From Adiantum capillus-veneris (taxonomy: Eukaryota; Streptophyta; Polypodiopsida; Polypodiales; Pteridaceae), in contig CM043953.1 of the NCBI GenBank assembly GCA_014529385.2, positions 91,393,842-91,457,841 of the forward strand: a stretch of 64,000 bases of DNA, given 5' to 3'. Of the stretch, positions 42,995 through 55,477 are shown piece after piece. How positions within the stretch are numbered: position 1 is the stretch's first letter; every line of letters begins with the position of its first letter. Both the position numbers and the translations under genes were made by a program. A model generated the notes under the pieces. It was given only the letters and a program-made list of their open reading frames with translations, had not been told where the DNA came from and searched no databases.

Positions 42995-43049
42995 AGAGTG
43001 GTCCTCTTCCATTCTTATAGTCTCCCACATTGGCCACCAAGTGGGAGAA

Positions 43050-43310
43050 TGTTAGGTTTAATAGCCATGTGGCCGACCGCCCATCACTAGCTACCACTAA
43101 CCTCAAGTGTATAGCTATACACTTGTGTGAGCCACTAACACTAAGTACAATGTGTATTGTGCCTTAGTGCACAAGATAAGAGAAGAAAGAAAGGGGGCAC
43201 AGAGTACATTGGCTCTCCCCCTTCAACTTGTGTGTGTGGCTATGGTGGTGTGTGTGTGAGTGTGTGCGTGCGTATTCTTCTTTCGTTGTGCTCCTAGCTC
43301 CTCCCCTTCA
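43050..43310 (+). repeat. 3' LTR of the second copia fragment
   Basis: Starts TGTTAGGTTT right after the polypurine stretch AAGTGGGAGAA and ends CCCCTTCA. Chromodomain-gypsy coding sequence (opposite strand) begins at the next base. Confidence 0.75.
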
Positions 43311-43721
43311 TCTATGTCCTGCATAACGAGGAGCATGAGATTCATACATTACTTTCTTACATAGTGAGCTAGTAACGCATAGTCTATTGCCATAGAGAAG
43401 ATAACCATCTTGTAAAGTAAATGGTTCCTATTTCTTTCCTAGTGCAAGGGCTGAAATCACATCTCTAAAATTGGGATCAATAGCATACTCATCTATCATA
43501 GAAGATAGATCATTGTGAGTTGCTATGGAAACCGCATTCACTCTCGGCCGTCTTGAGAGTGCATCGGCTACTTGATTATGCTTTCCAACAATGTGAGCAA
43601 TATGAAAATGAAATTGCGAAAGAAAATTTTCCCACCTCATTTGTTTGTCAGAGAGCTTGGTTTGCATCATGAAGTACTTAAGACTTTGGTAATCCATTCG
43701 TAGAATGAAAGGAGTCCCCAA
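43311..43721 (-). pseudogene. gypsy RNase H C-terminal half and start of the integrase zinc domain
   Basis: FILRMDYQSLKYFM (usual D in TDH/MDY-type block), VGKHNQVADALSRR, then a TAG at 43428-43430. The same frame continues to the left as EPFTLQDGYLLYGNRLCV and ESHAPRYAGHR, the first half of the H2C2 finger, ending at the copia LTR junction at 43311. Confidence 0.85.
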
Positions 43722-43733
43722 TAAATAGTGCTT

Positions 43734-45042
43734 CTATGAGTCTAAGGCATGTAGAACTGCAAGGAGTTCCTTTTCATATATGCCTAGAGATTGCTCAACA
43801 GGGTCGAGCCTTCGAATTTCATAGCCTATGGCGTGCCCTTCTTGAAGCAAAATAGCTCGAAGGCAATCACCACAAGCATCATATTGGACCTCAAATGGCT
43901 TTGAGAGATCCGGTAGTGTAAGCACAGGTTGAGAGATAAGCTTTTCTTTAAGATTTTTGAAAGAATTGTTCTCCTTAGTAGACCATATGTAGCTAACGTT
44001 TTTCTCTGTTAGGTCATGTAATGGTCTTGCTATTAGTGAGAACTTTTCTATGAAGCGTCTATAGTATGCACACATACCTATAAAGCTTCTTAACTCATGA
44101 AGATTTCTTGGTTTAGCCCATCCTTTAATTACGTCTAACTTTGATGGATGCATTTGGATGCCATCTTGAGAGATAATGTGACCTAAATACTGAATCTCTT
44201 GTAAGAAAAATTCACTTTTCTTTCGATTAACATAAAGTTTATTCTCTCTTAGAACTTGAAATATTACCTAGAGGTGTCGCTTGTGTTCGTCTAATGAATT
44301 AGAGTAGATGATGATATCATCAAAGAACACTCCAGTAAAGGTTCGGTGAGGCCTAAATAGCTTCTCCATCAAGCGGTTGAATGTGGCTGGTGCATTGGTC
44401 AAGCCAAAAGGCATGACAATGTATTAAAGAACAAACGTAGTGCGAAATGCGGTCTTTACAATGTCTTGATCAACTATCCTTATTTGATGATAGCCACTTT
44501 TTAGGTCAATCCTACTAAAGTAGGTGGATCCTTGTAGCTTATCATATAGGTCTTCTACCTGTGGAATGGGAAACCTATTTTTGATAGTGATCCTAGTTAG
44601 TGCTCCATAGTCGACACACATACGATATGTGCTTTCTTTATTTTGACATTAGTAGCACTGGAGAACGAAATGGAGATGAGCTAGGCCTAACCATGCCCTT
44701 CTCAACTAACTCATGCACTTGCCGCATAATCTCCTCTTGTTGAGCTTGAGAAACTCTATAAGGAGTTTTGTTAGGCGGTGAACTTCTTGGAAGAAGTTCA
44801 ATTGCATGGTCATCATTGGCTCGTTTAGGAGGTAGCTCACAAGAGATGTCGTCAATAAAGACATCTTGAAACCCCTTGAGAAAATTGGATAAATCTAATT
44901 CCTGTTGATTGTGTATAGTTTCTTTTGCTAAAACATTAGGTTCATTTTGAGAATCTTTAACAAAAATCATGTACACAGAAATAGAGCTCTTTATTGACTT
45001 GTTGAGATCTTGTGTATGTACAATGGGTATAGTGTTACCCAT
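43734..45042 (-). pseudogene. gypsy reverse transcriptase, with stops
   Basis: RT N-terminus 45042-44638 (PYRVSQAQQEEIMRQV, EKGMVRPSSSPF), then CVDYGALTRITIKNRFPIP, FSRIDLKSGYHQI and, after a TAA near 44423, [13 protein letters not shown] and the active site FFDDIIIYS (about 44310). Thumb/connection sequence continues to RSFIGMCAYYRRFI and the RNase H start VQYDACGD at 43734-44153. Stops near 44640, 44423 and 44270 break it. Confidence 0.9.
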
Positions 45043-45053
45043 TTCCTTAGCAT

Positions 45054-45668
45054 CTACATATCTTTTTTCCTGAACTTAAAGGAGATTCTCCTTTTAGGGA
45101 ATTTAACATTGGCAGCCATGCGATCAAACCATGGTGCCCCTAGGATTACATCCTCATGCTTGAGAGGAGAGATAAAGAAGTCCTCTTTGTCCAGATAGCT
45201 TTGGACATGGAGCCTCAATTTCCCGATTAAGGGAGTGACTGAAGCTTCTTGCCCGTTGAAAGCACCGTCTACGGCGGGTAGGACATCTCCCATCTCGTAG
45301 GTTTGTATGCCTAGCTTGGTGGCCAACTCTATAGATATAAAATTATGAGTAGAACCGGGTTCAAAGAGAATAAAAGCATCATGTTCTCTTACCTTTCCCC
45401 AAGCATGGAATAGAGGGGATCCTTTGTGGTGAGTTTCCTCCTCTTGGATTTCGACCCAAGGTAGCTCTAGGAGAATCATGGCGGTTGTTCTTTTGGGGAC
45501 AAGCACGGTACGCATGCCCTTGTTCACCGCGATAATGCTCAAGCTCTTCAGAAGAGAGTTTAATGTTGCCTTTATAAACTCCCTTCTCTTTAGCTTTGTT
45601 GGAGTTGCCCTTAGGAGACTTTTGGACATTGTCCTTCCCCTTAGGACCATTGGAACCCTTGTTTTCAT
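45054..45668 (-). pseudogene. gypsy protease with altered active site
   Basis: The retropepsin scaffold is clear: ILFEPGSTHNFIS followed about 70 residues later by DVILGAPWF. The catalytic triplet, normally DTG or DSG before STHNFI, reads EPG here, so the catalytic Asp is lost. Frame overlaps with the gag end at 45379-45834. Confidence 0.8.
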
Positions 45669-45685
45669 GGGGCTTAGAATTCCTC

Positions 45686-46564
45686 TTAGCCCCTGTTTGG
45701 AAATTGATTCGAGAGGCCACCATAGTATGATGTATTACCGCCGATATGGTGCATGGCCTTTGGGAGTTGACATACTCCACCATTTCTTCGGTTAAGCCCA
45801 CACAAAATTGCTGCTTTTTCTCTCCAAAATCCAACTTTTTGAAGACAGTGGCTTTGAGTTGTACGTCCCAAAACTTGTCTACATATTTTGGATGGATTCA
45901 TAGGGAGAGAGCTTCAAGCTTCGCTATTCGGTGAGTACTTTGTCTTTGGCATTGGTGGCCAAAAACTGCTTCGTAATGGAAGCTCTTAAATCTTTCCATG
46001 TTTGTGGAGCTTCACCGTTGGCCCGTAGGCTAGACCACCGTTGTTTGGCGGACTTTCTAAAGTGCATAGCTACATGGTGTAGCTTAGAGGACTCCATGAA
46101 GCCCTCATCTCCGAACGCCGCATCAAATTGTTGGATAAAGGCCAAGACTTTGTCTGTAGCACCAAAAGTGCCATCATAGGTAGGGAAAGAGATGCTCTTC
46201 CCTCCCTCTTTGAATTTCTTGAGCTTGGATGACCTCTTCCACACGGCATAGGATTTCCTATGGCCTCTTCTTTTTGATGGTTCAAAGGTTTCACCATCAC
46301 TTTCTTCAGAAGATGAAGAATTTGAGGAAGATGGAGAAGAGGGTGACCTCTTTCTCGCCTTTTTCTTTCCTTGATCTTCTTTGTCTTCACCATTAGTTTC
46401 ATAAGAGGAAGAAGATCAAGGAAAAAGGGTGTCCTCTTTCTCGCCTTTTTCTTCTCTTGCTTTTTGTCATCCCTCTTTGAAGTATGGTGTGGAGAAGTAT
46501 GCGATGGCCTTCTCCGTTTTAGAGGTGATGGAGAGCGTTTAGCCTGCCGTCTTTGTGGAGCCAT
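45686..46564 (-). pseudogene. gypsy gag, frameshifted
   Basis: Starts at ATG 46564 (MAPQRRQAKRSPSPLKRR, basic). A Ser/Lys-rich stretch with an internal short duplication follows, and a frame change leads into the capsid-like part at 46244-45924 (ISFPTYDGTFGATDKVLAFI, KQRWSSL, WKDLRASITKQF). The C-terminal end at 45834-45600 has only a degenerate zinc-knuckle remnant (HYRGEQGHAYRAC, lacking the first Cys). Confidence 0.8.
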
Positions 46565-47335
46565 CTCCGCCGAGGTGGCGAGAGACTCACTTCTTTCTCG
46601 TTCCTTTGGTGGAGGCTCTTGAATTCTCTTTGAGAAGGAGATGCGTCATCAAGGAGCAAATTTCTGAGCCCTTCATAGGGATCCTCTTCTTCTTCCCTAA
46701 TCAGAGAGAGAACTCTTTTGGAAGTCTCGCAAGGAGGCTTCCTAGATGTACTCTCGTCATGGTGGGGAGCTTGGAGAATCCCATGAGCACGAAGCTGAGG
46801 GATGGATTGCCCATGGCTTGTTGAAGCCTAGAAACAAGATAGTTAACAAGCATCGGGGCATCATTAGTAGCTTGATCATTAGCAAAATCAAATTATCAAC
46901 ATTAATTTCACTCTCTTTACTATTGTCAGCCATTCTAACAACTTTTAGGTGTAAACTTTTTAGGTGTACTTTGGCACTTCAAGCCCTAGTTGCTACTCCT
47001 CTTTACCCCTTTAGAAAAAGCACTCAAGCTACTGTACCCGTGGCTCGAATATCATTAATTGCAAGGAATAGAAGAGATGGTCGTTCAACACCAAAACAAC
47101 ACTGGCTCCTGTCAAGCTTCTAATAGCTCAATAGTGGTTAAATCGTAGGCAAGCCCCGTAGGACTCCACTATTAAGACCATAGCTCTCGACGGTGATGCC
47201 CCGTTAACTGCACAAAGGCAGGCGCACTGCAAGGCTGAAAATTCCCTATTCTACTTACTCACATGCAATTAATAGTACCAACCATTTATAGCTAGCTTGA
47301 GGACCTCCCTTCTTGATCAAGAAAAGAGAAACCTT
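46565..47335 (-). other. 5' leader of the chromodomain gypsy element
   Basis: Between the primer site and gag. No supported gene. Confidence 0.6.
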
Positions 47336-47350
47336 GTGCTCTGATACCAA
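47336..47350 (-). other. Primer-binding site, Met tRNA
   Basis: On the - strand TTGGTATCAGAGCAC directly follows the LTR end TGTTACA. It complements plant Met tRNA. Confidence 0.85.
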
Positions 47351-48826
47351 TGTAACATTTAATGGCCTAGTAACTTGTGTGTAGCGGAAAATAGCATGAA
47401 CATAGTGAGCATTTCATTATAATAGATTCCTAATGAAATTAACAAGAGTGCTTGGGTGGAGAGAGCAACAAAAAGCATAACACTTAGTTAGATAGCATGA
47501 AAAATACTTCAAAAGAGAGAGAAATTAAGCAATTGACAACAGTTGAGGACCGGATTTGCATGGACGGTCCCCCCTCCAAAAGGCTTTGTATTATGGTTTC
47601 TTCCATCAAGAGAGACATTTACAATACAATTTCTTGTGTTCCTTCAATACTAGCTAGTGCAATGAAGATGGAAACTTCATGCACTACTCAAAACACTTAT
47701 CAAACACAACATCAATTCCCTCACGGTCTCAGACCCAAGACGTCACACACCTTCAAAGATGGTGAGAGCTAGCGGGTATGAGAGTAGATTGAGAGGAAGA
47801 AGGAGTATTCTTACGAGAAAGATGTACATCTCCTCACGTAATCACTCATAATAGCATAGCTTAGCTTAGTAATTAGCATGGATTGAATCTTGGCTCTTGG
47901 TTGGATTTGCATCACAAAGCCAAGAGTTGTTGGTGTAGGCCTTCCTTCTCACAAGCTTGGAGTAGGTGATAAGATTTCCACTAAAGCTTGAGAAGGAGAG
48001 AGAGTCTTCTTTACTTCACACATGAGATTGTGTGAGTGTGTGTGTGATAATGCCTTGCAAAAATCAGGCCCCTCTCTCTTTTGGTCGACCCCTCTTGCTA
48101 TTTGCTGTCCCCATTTCCCCTTTTTTGAGAGCTTTAGGTAATTATTTAATTCAACTAAACTCTCATTGGACCCCTTTGCCTCCTGGCCAATAGGAATCAG
48201 GCAAGTCATTGGGCCCCTTGGGAGACTGTCCAATAGTCTCCTTGAGAGCTTAATTCTTATTGGTTCTTTTATTAAGTGTTTTTTAATTAATTAAACTAGA
48301 TTTACTCTAGCCTAATTCTCATTGGTCCACCTCTAAGGCCATCCAATAGGAATTGGGTACACCTTGTGGGCATCTGGGCTAGGGAGCTGACATGTGTTCC
48401 TCATTCCCTTTGTGTAAAGGGAGCTTGTGTGTGTGTGTGTGTGTGCGAGTTTCTCTCATCTCCCCTACTTGCAAGGCTTGCCCCCTCCTATGTAGGGATC
48501 GACAAAGACTTTTTGTGACACACACTAAGCATCCAATTTCCCTAGTGTTTGGCCTTTGGACACAACCTTTGAATTTTGGAACCTTAGCATTTTGGAAGTC
48601 TTAATGGGCTGAACCTTAAGGTCTCTTAAGCCCATTGGTGCACATTGCTCTTTTGCAGATGGCCCCCCCTTTGGATCCCTATTTTCCCTCGTTTGGATCC
48701 TACTATGGCCCGATCTGCTGCTTAACCAATATGCTAGATTTTTCTCCCTTGGCACTTCCCCATATTAAATGATCAATTAAACATGAGAAAATCATTTAGG
48801 AGAATTAGATATGGATTATTATGACA
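47351..48826 (-). repeat. Single LTR of the chromodomain gypsy element, 1476 bp
   Basis: On the - strand it opens TGTCATAATAATCC after the polypurine tract and closes AAATGTTACA before the primer site. It is therefore flanked by a polypurine tract on one side and a primer site on the other, as expected for a junction LTR shared between two ends of an internal region. Confidence 0.8.
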
Positions 48827-48841
48827 TTACCTCTCTCTTGA
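48827..48841 (-). other. Polypurine tract of the chromodomain gypsy element
   Basis: On the - strand CAAGAGAGAGGTAA immediately precedes the LTR. Confidence 0.75.
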
Positions 48842-49180
48842 AATCATAGTCATCCTCGACTATGGGGTAGAGACGATAAAGCATATTCATTATTCCTTTT
48901 TCCTAGCGGGTAGAGGATCCCTATGTTACCCTACGACATCATTCCACAATGGATGACTAGTCCATTTGGTGCTTGAGAGCCTGAGGCTGCCGCAAGCATG
49001 TATGCACTTTAGTCCTATCATCTTCCATAGTAGAGTGACAAGCTCTACTTGGTGTTCGAGAGACGTCGTCTCCGCAAACTTGATCTAAGCATGCATACTA
49101 CTTCATTTTTGTGCACAATAAAGAAAAAGAGAGTCTTATAAGACAAAAATTTTGCTCATTTTTAACATTTGTACATTTTC

Positions 49181-50430
49181 TTACTCCTGGGAAGCATTGT
49201 GAGCATTGATAAGGTTTAGGTTATCCTTTAATTGTATGCCTTGCATCCATCTAGCATCTTCAAAAGGATAATTCTTAAACTTAATAAGATATCGTTGGAT
49301 AGTCTTACCGCCTCTTAGTACCTTGTCTTCATGCCAGAGAATGGACTCGGGTTGCAGCACCTCTTCTTGGTCCTCGATCTCCGGTGGGTCTTCAATAGTT
49401 GGTTCTTGAGGTGGCTCTCCTTTGTAAGGCTTTAGTAGGCTCACATGGAAAGCATTGTGTATGAGCCAATGGTTGGGCAACTTGAGTTGATAGGCCATCT
49501 CATTGATTGGCCTAAGAATCTGGAAGGGACCATAGTACCTTTTTGCTAACTTCGCATAGTACTTTTGGTGTCCCGTAGGATTCTTTCCCGTCGTGTGCCT
49601 TAATCGAGCCTTGGGAAATTTGAGTAAGACCCAATCATTTTCTTTAAAGGCTTGGGATCTTCTGTGCTTGTCAGGAGCAGCCTTTTGCCTTTGCTGTGAG
49701 ATAGAGATAGCATCCTTAATCTTTTGGAAAGATTCTTGTAGGTCTCGGCTATACTCATCTGTAGCGAAGATCTTCCCGTGTACCTGAAGTAGCAAGGGAA
49801 TTTTTTATCTTCCCTCAATTACCTCAAAAAGTACTTTTCCCGTGGAAGTATGTACAATGCTATTGTAGGCATACTTCACTAAGGGTAAGTACTTCTCCCA
49901 TTGGGATCTTTATCTACTTCCGGTACATAGGCTTTTAGTAGATCGAGAATTGTTAGGTTAGCTATTTCACTTTGGCCATTTGTTTGCGGGTGATAGCCGA
50001 AGAGAAGTTTAGCCTTGTTTCTAAATTCTCAAAGAGACCCTTCTAGAAATTATTGGTCATTCTAGGATCTCTATCCGACACTATGGACATTGGCAAGCCA
50101 TGGTACTTGAAGATTTGTGAAATGAAGAGGGTTTCCATTTGATGGACTTTGATAGTCTTTTTGACAGGTATAAAATGATCTTGTTTACTGAATCTGTCTA
50201 CTATCGTCCATATTCCCGTATTCCCATGGGATAGACTTAGGCAATCCAAAGGTAAAATCCATGGATATGCTCTCCCATGGTGAATTAGGGATTGGCAAAG
50301 GTTGAAGAAATCCAAGTTGCTTCCCTCTATCAAACTTTGTCTTTTGGCATACCACACATTTAGAAACATACTCTCGTATGTTTGCTCTTAAAAAGCCCTT
50401 AAAAAGATTAAAAAATCGACCAGTGGATCG
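49181..50430 (-). pseudogene. gypsy integrase with C-terminal chromodomain
   Basis: From right to left: second half of the zinc finger (YVSKCVVCQKTK), core with MDFTFGLP (Asp), VSDRDPRM (Asp) and, after breaks, YHPQTNGQSE (Glu); then 49795-49181 intact: the GPFQILRPINEMAYQLKLP DNA-binding fold, a HNAFHVSLLKPY segment and a chromodomain (PESILWHEDKVLRGG, YLIKFKNYPFEDARWM). Chromodomains of this group are thought to guide insertion into heterochromatin. Stops and frameshifts between 49800 and 50370 inactivate it. Confidence 0.9.
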
Positions 50431-50549
50431 CCATGCAACCATACAATGCCACAAGACCACCACTACATCGTCGTCCTCGACGTCGACTGCACCAACACAA
50501 TGCCCAACGTACCACATGCACAAGAGGGAGGGGAGAGCTCCAGGAGACC

Positions 50550-50621
<72 letters not shown>

Positions 50622-50637
50622 CCCCCCCCCCCCCCTA
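50550..50637. repeat. (CT)n microsatellite ending in a poly-C run
   Basis: About 70 bp of CT followed by 18 Cs. The poly-Ser/Leu ORFs on both strands are artefacts. Confidence 0.95.
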
Positions 50638-53600
50638 GGTTGCTCAATGAAGGGGTAGTACCTTACCCTATATTTCATGGGGTTTTCATGTCTGTGCCCA
50701 TGCCTGGGTTCATTGGCCGAACATGTGGTGGCCTGTGGATGTCCTCCCACTTGTTGAGTTGAAACATAATCTCATGAACCTCTTGAAAACCAAATTCCCC
50801 TCCGCATTTCAAAGTGTCACAAACTATTGGTCATCAATTTGATGCCCGAGTTGAAAAACCATGGTGAGAGCCCTGTGTGCTGAATCCAAACCTTGAGCAT
50901 CCCATTACACTTCTTCTCTCTTATGGCCTTGAGCAATGCACGTTGAAAACGGGAAAAATAATATGATCCCCTCTTGTTTCTGCCAAGCACCACCTTCCAT
51001 TGAGCATATCGTGGTGCACACGACTCGGATGGAGGATCCATAACTTTGGGCTAGTTCCACACACTACATACTATTCTTTAGAACCCTACAATGCCCAAAA
51101 AAAGTATGGATGTCATTCCTATCAAGGTGGTCAACCTAGCACACAACTAGCCCTTGAAAAAACTTTGACTAGCCATAACGTGCCCATTTGAGCTCTGATT
51201 GACAATTTGATAAGACTGACATGCACCACAACTTGAGCACTTCAAGTCTGTCTGCTGACATCAACACTAACCATTTATCTACACTTGCCTGATTATTAGG
51301 GATCTGCAAAGAATTCGAGATTTGACCTATGAAATCTTGCACACCCTAGCTCCGTTTCAGGAGCCGTTTAGGTTAGCTTGTAGAGCATCTTGAACACCAC
51401 ATCTTGACACCTATCTCTAGCCCTTAGGAAATCTTGCCTTGCCAACTTGCTTGATCTATCATGGAGCCCTATTGGCCTAAAGAACCACCATAAGAATACA
51501 TTCCAATAATCACCTGCTTGCTCAGGGTCTTCATACCTACTCTAGCACTCGAGCATGCACCTATAGGCACCCATAGTATTTCCTTGCATGCTTCACAACA
51601 AAGACCAACTTTGACTGCACCTATGTGGCTTTAGAGTCTAGAGTCAAGGGACCTTCTAGATCTATTGTTGAAATGCAAATAGAGTTGTGCGTGAGATATG
51701 AAAAGCATTTCATTCTTCAAATGTTCTTGACGCTTTGAGAATAATGTTCCAGTTTTCATTTTGAATTTAATTCACATTTTTGTTTTTGTTTCAAGTTTCT
51801 TTTCAGCACATAGGAGTAGGGTAAGTAGAAATCATTTCCATCAAATTGAGCTAAAAAGATCAGACAAAAAAGGACATAACTATGAAGTTTTAAAAACTTA
51901 ATGGCAGAGACCTAAAAGCTGATCAAAACACTAAAAGTTAGTTCCCAAGGGCCTCACAAAACTCACTAGAAGCAATCTGATAAGTTTCAATAGGTTTTGT
52001 GGTGGGATGTGGATTGTGATCCATGTCCCCCATAAATAGATTGATGTAAATTTGAGACCAATTGATGACTTCAATCAACTGAAACCAAAATTTGGGATCA
52101 AATTGAGATCAAATTTACACTCAAATCAAAAAATTTGTGAAAAATCACCAAAAACTAGTTCAATTGACCAAAATTTGTGGATTTTTAACTTTTTGTGTTA
52201 CAAATCCAAAAAGATTAGGGGAAGAGCTTCCAAGGGACTACAAGGTGGTCAAAAGGAGGTTAAACATGGATCGTGAATCATGTACCTCATCAAAGATTGT
52301 GGTTGAAAATTGAGTAGTGAGTAGCTGAGATCTATAAAAACATATTTCCCAAACACAATATTACAAAAAGAGTTGACAAGGTGACCCAAAAGGGGCAAAA
52401 TAGAGGATATTCTTAAATCACTAGTACAGACCCTATATTTCACTTTTGACTCACAAAAATTGATCCAAGATAGGTTACAAACATTGTGGTCTATCATATC
52501 ACCAAATCCTAAGTCTAGAAGTGATGGAACATGGATCGCGATGTATGTCTCCTATCTGAGATTTTTGATGGATAATTTTTTTGTTTGTAGCAACAACCAT
52601 TACAAACAATACTTCCCAACGCAAGATTGCAAAAAGAATCCAAAAAGCTCATCAAAAGGGCCAAAACACTTCAAGGGTGAAAACCCACAAAGGGATTATG
52701 AAGGGCGAGGCGTGCGATCCATGTACCCTTATCACAAATTGAGACCAAAGTTATATCATGGCTAGATCTAGTCATAAGAAGCCTAGTGGTCTTTTCAAAA
52801 CTGAATTTGGACTTCATTTGAGTATTTTGCAAGCTAACATATGTTTTGTGCCAAAGGCATGATTATTTTGGTCAATTCAAAAATTGTGACTAACACAGCG
52901 GCTATGAGCTTATAGCCATTGATTGTTTGTTATACAGATTTCAAGGGCTAGAACATTGTGGCTTGACGTGATTCCAAGTCGAGGATTTGGAAGCGGCCAA
53001 AGAGGTAACATATCAAGGTTTTGCAGGAGTAATGTTTCTTGATATATTTGAGATCAAATAGATTCTACCTGATTAGAAACCCTACCATAGAAGACCAACT
53101 ATCATTTTCATTGAAGAGAGTGTAAATCAAGGACCATTACCTCCCTCAGAGACGACTCTATAGGAAAGTCTTTCTAACACGTCTTCAGAGAGATCCTTTA
53201 CCTACATGGTTGAGGGATTCAATAGAGTGAGTTTTAAAGAGGGAACAAACATGGGAGCAAAACCATCACCCACAATGAAATTGTTGCACGTTGTCAGGAG
53301 TTTTTTGGAGCAAGGGATTGCGCATATGTACATATACATGCATGGTGCATCAATAAAGGATTGCCCATTTGCCAGAGCCAGGTGGTTACGTGGGGCCCAC
53401 ATGTGTACAGGTAGGGCAGCATGTACATAGTGCAGCGATTTTCACTATTATCAGTACCACTGTGTTTTTCTACAATAAGGAGGAGTTGGTAGCGCGTAAA
53501 ACTTCTTGAGGAAGCTATCCGCGGGCCGACGACGTGAGGTCAGCAGGTACGTCAAATGGCATCTAGTGGCGTCAGGAGGGCGAACGAGGTCAATATTTGC

Positions 53601-54435
53601 ACGCGGATGAGGACGGACACAACGTGGGTGTTTGCTTGTGAGAATTATGCAGAAAGGTCATCATGAGGAACTTTTTTTGGGGCCACTTCACGTGGTGGCG
53701 AGATGCATTATTGGAAAAAAGCTGAGTGCCAGGTGTGCGAATGATGCAAAAAGGTGACAACTATGCACTGCGAGGTCAGTTTTTGGCCTGTTCGGGGTCC
53801 GTTTGAGGTCATCTAAAAGGCCAAGGGTGCCCAACTAATAAATCTAAGTGTGGGAACTGAAAAAATAGAGAGAAGACCAGAAAAAAACGTGGAGAAGAGA
53901 GGAGGAACAGCCGTAGGTGTGTTTTTTGGGTTTTTGGAGCCTGTTTTGGTCGTAAACTGCTCATCCGAGGTCGGATTTGAGCACTTTGACATTGTAGATT
54001 GGGGTTTTGGGCCGTTCCGGACGCGATGGCGCTATCCATTTTGCCAAATTCCTCACTCTTTTTCTGCTGTTTTTCTGTGTAATCTTCTCCGGTGAGTGAA
54101 GCTTCTTCTCCAATTTGTGATTGAATCTGGTATCTTTTACCCATATTGTGTGAGTTGTTTGCCCCATTGGTGTTGGCCCAAGCTCATTTGTATCTAAACA
54201 TCAGAAATTCTCCTCTTTTGAGCTGAGTTTTTTGTGTGTGTGTGTCTGTGTGTCTGTGTGGAGTGGGCAAGTGGATAGTCTCTCTCCTCTCACTCCTGAG
54301 GTGTGTTCCCTGTCTCGGCCAGGTGTGTTGTGTAAGTTGAGTGGTGCCCCATAGTGTGTGTGTGTATCTTCCCAAGAGTGTGTGTCGGGTCGTTATAGAG
54401 GCGCTGTGTGTGTTTTCATCCCGCTCACATTCTTT
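50638..54435. other. No recognisable gene; may include the 5' LTR of the Tat-like element
   Basis: I recognise no protein motif on either strand. From about 53800 to 54430 the sequence becomes promoter/UTR-like, with TGTGTGTCTGTGTG runs. If the TGGCGCC at 54436 is a primer site, an LTR should end near CTCACA at 54424-54429, but no partner LTR was found. Confidence 0.4.
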
Positions 54436-54453
54436 TGGCGCCCCCACGGAGGA
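54436..54453 (+). other. Possible primer-binding site of the Tat-like element
   Basis: TGGCGCCCCCACGGAGGA about six bases after a CTCACA. The TGGCGCC start is typical of gypsy primer sites, but I cannot match the remainder to a tRNA. Confidence 0.4.
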
Positions 54454-54504
54454 TCTTCTTCGAGTACCTTCTGCTTCGAGCTTCAAGCTTCGAGATTCGG
54501 GATT

Positions 54505-54585
54505 ACAGGTTGTAGGTTGCAGATTACAGGTTACAGGGACAGGGACAGGTACAGGTACAGGTGATTCACACAGGTACAGGTAGCT
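54505..54585 (+). repeat. ACAGGT/ACAGGG short tandem repeats
   Basis: GATTACAGGTTACAGGGACA and ACAGGTACAGGT units repeat with a 6-bp period, in the presumed leader. Confidence 0.85.
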
Positions 54586-55477
54586 GGAGAACAGTGATAT
54601 ACTAGCAGTGATGTCACTTGCAGTTGTTGTGGGTATGCATCACTTGGCGCTTGTTTGAGCGCATTGTCTGCTGGATTGTACGTTACTTGTGGAAACTGCC
54701 ATTGTACGCATTTGTGGAGCCATACTTGGTTGTATTTGGCAGTCCCAGCCATTTCTTAGACTTGGTCTGGAAGATAGTCATTTCTGAGACTTGACTATAT
54801 ACGATTTGCATTAGCCTTCGTGTGAGGGTCGATAGCGTGAGGTTTTTATTGAGCTGGGGGATTCTCAAATGTGGAGATCCTTTCGGTGATACAGGTAGCT
54901 GGAGCACCCTTTTTGTGACCTCGCCATAGGCTATGTACTAGTGATTCCTAATTGATGCTCGGGTTCTATTGTTGACAGTTTATGCATACTGATACAGTCT
55001 ATATTTTGGGTTCCTACTGCTCTACTTCTGGGGAAACTCTGTCGAAATTTTCCCAAGTTATGATGGCTGGTTTTTTGGTATTTTGAGCCATTTATGCTGT
55101 TATGCTGCTGAAATTTTGGCAAAATCAGAGGTTGAGTCAGGTGTGCCTTCTTGGGAGCTTCATGGTTGGCTTTAATGGATGATCAAAATGGCCCTCAGTT
55201 CACTCCTTTTCATTTAACTCAAAGAATTCAGATTAATGTTCATGTGTCCAGGAAGATCTTTTTCCAGCAGCGCATAGTCTTTATGTTTGGGCCAAGAAGA
55301 TTGAGAGAGATCCTGGAATGTCCTTTGCCTGTTGTCATTCCGATGATCAACTATGAAAACTCATTTGATGTGCATGTGTTTGTTCTCATCTAAAGCTGAG
55401 CTCCATTGAAGTTTCTGGGGATTGGGTAGTGAAAAGTTTTGGGTTCTTGCACGTGTGTTTGAAGGGGTTCTCTAGCC
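54586..55477 (+). other. Leader before the Tat-like gag
   Basis: An 80-codon ORF at 55151-55393 has no recognisable domain. Nothing else was seen. Confidence 0.45.

Larger units (their letters stand above)
43311..50430 (-). mobile_element. Chromodomain gypsy element in circularly permuted order with one LTR
   Basis: Read on the - strand from right to left: integrase and chromodomain (50430-49181), polypurine tract, one 1476-bp LTR (48826-47351), Met-tRNA primer site, gag, protease, RT, RNase H and the start of the integrase zinc finger (43311). The left end stops at HAPRYAGHR of that zinc finger; the right end starts just after it, at about NIREYVSKC. No domain is duplicated and very little is missing, so the whole equals about one element length opened inside integrase. 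Multiple stops make it inactive. Confidence 0.75.

Noticed and set aside
50550-50640. Ser/Leu and Arg/Glu ORFs
   Set aside because: CT microsatellite and poly-C run.
55151-55393. 80-residue ORF before the Tat-like gag
   Set aside because: No recognisable domain and lies in the leader; could be chance.
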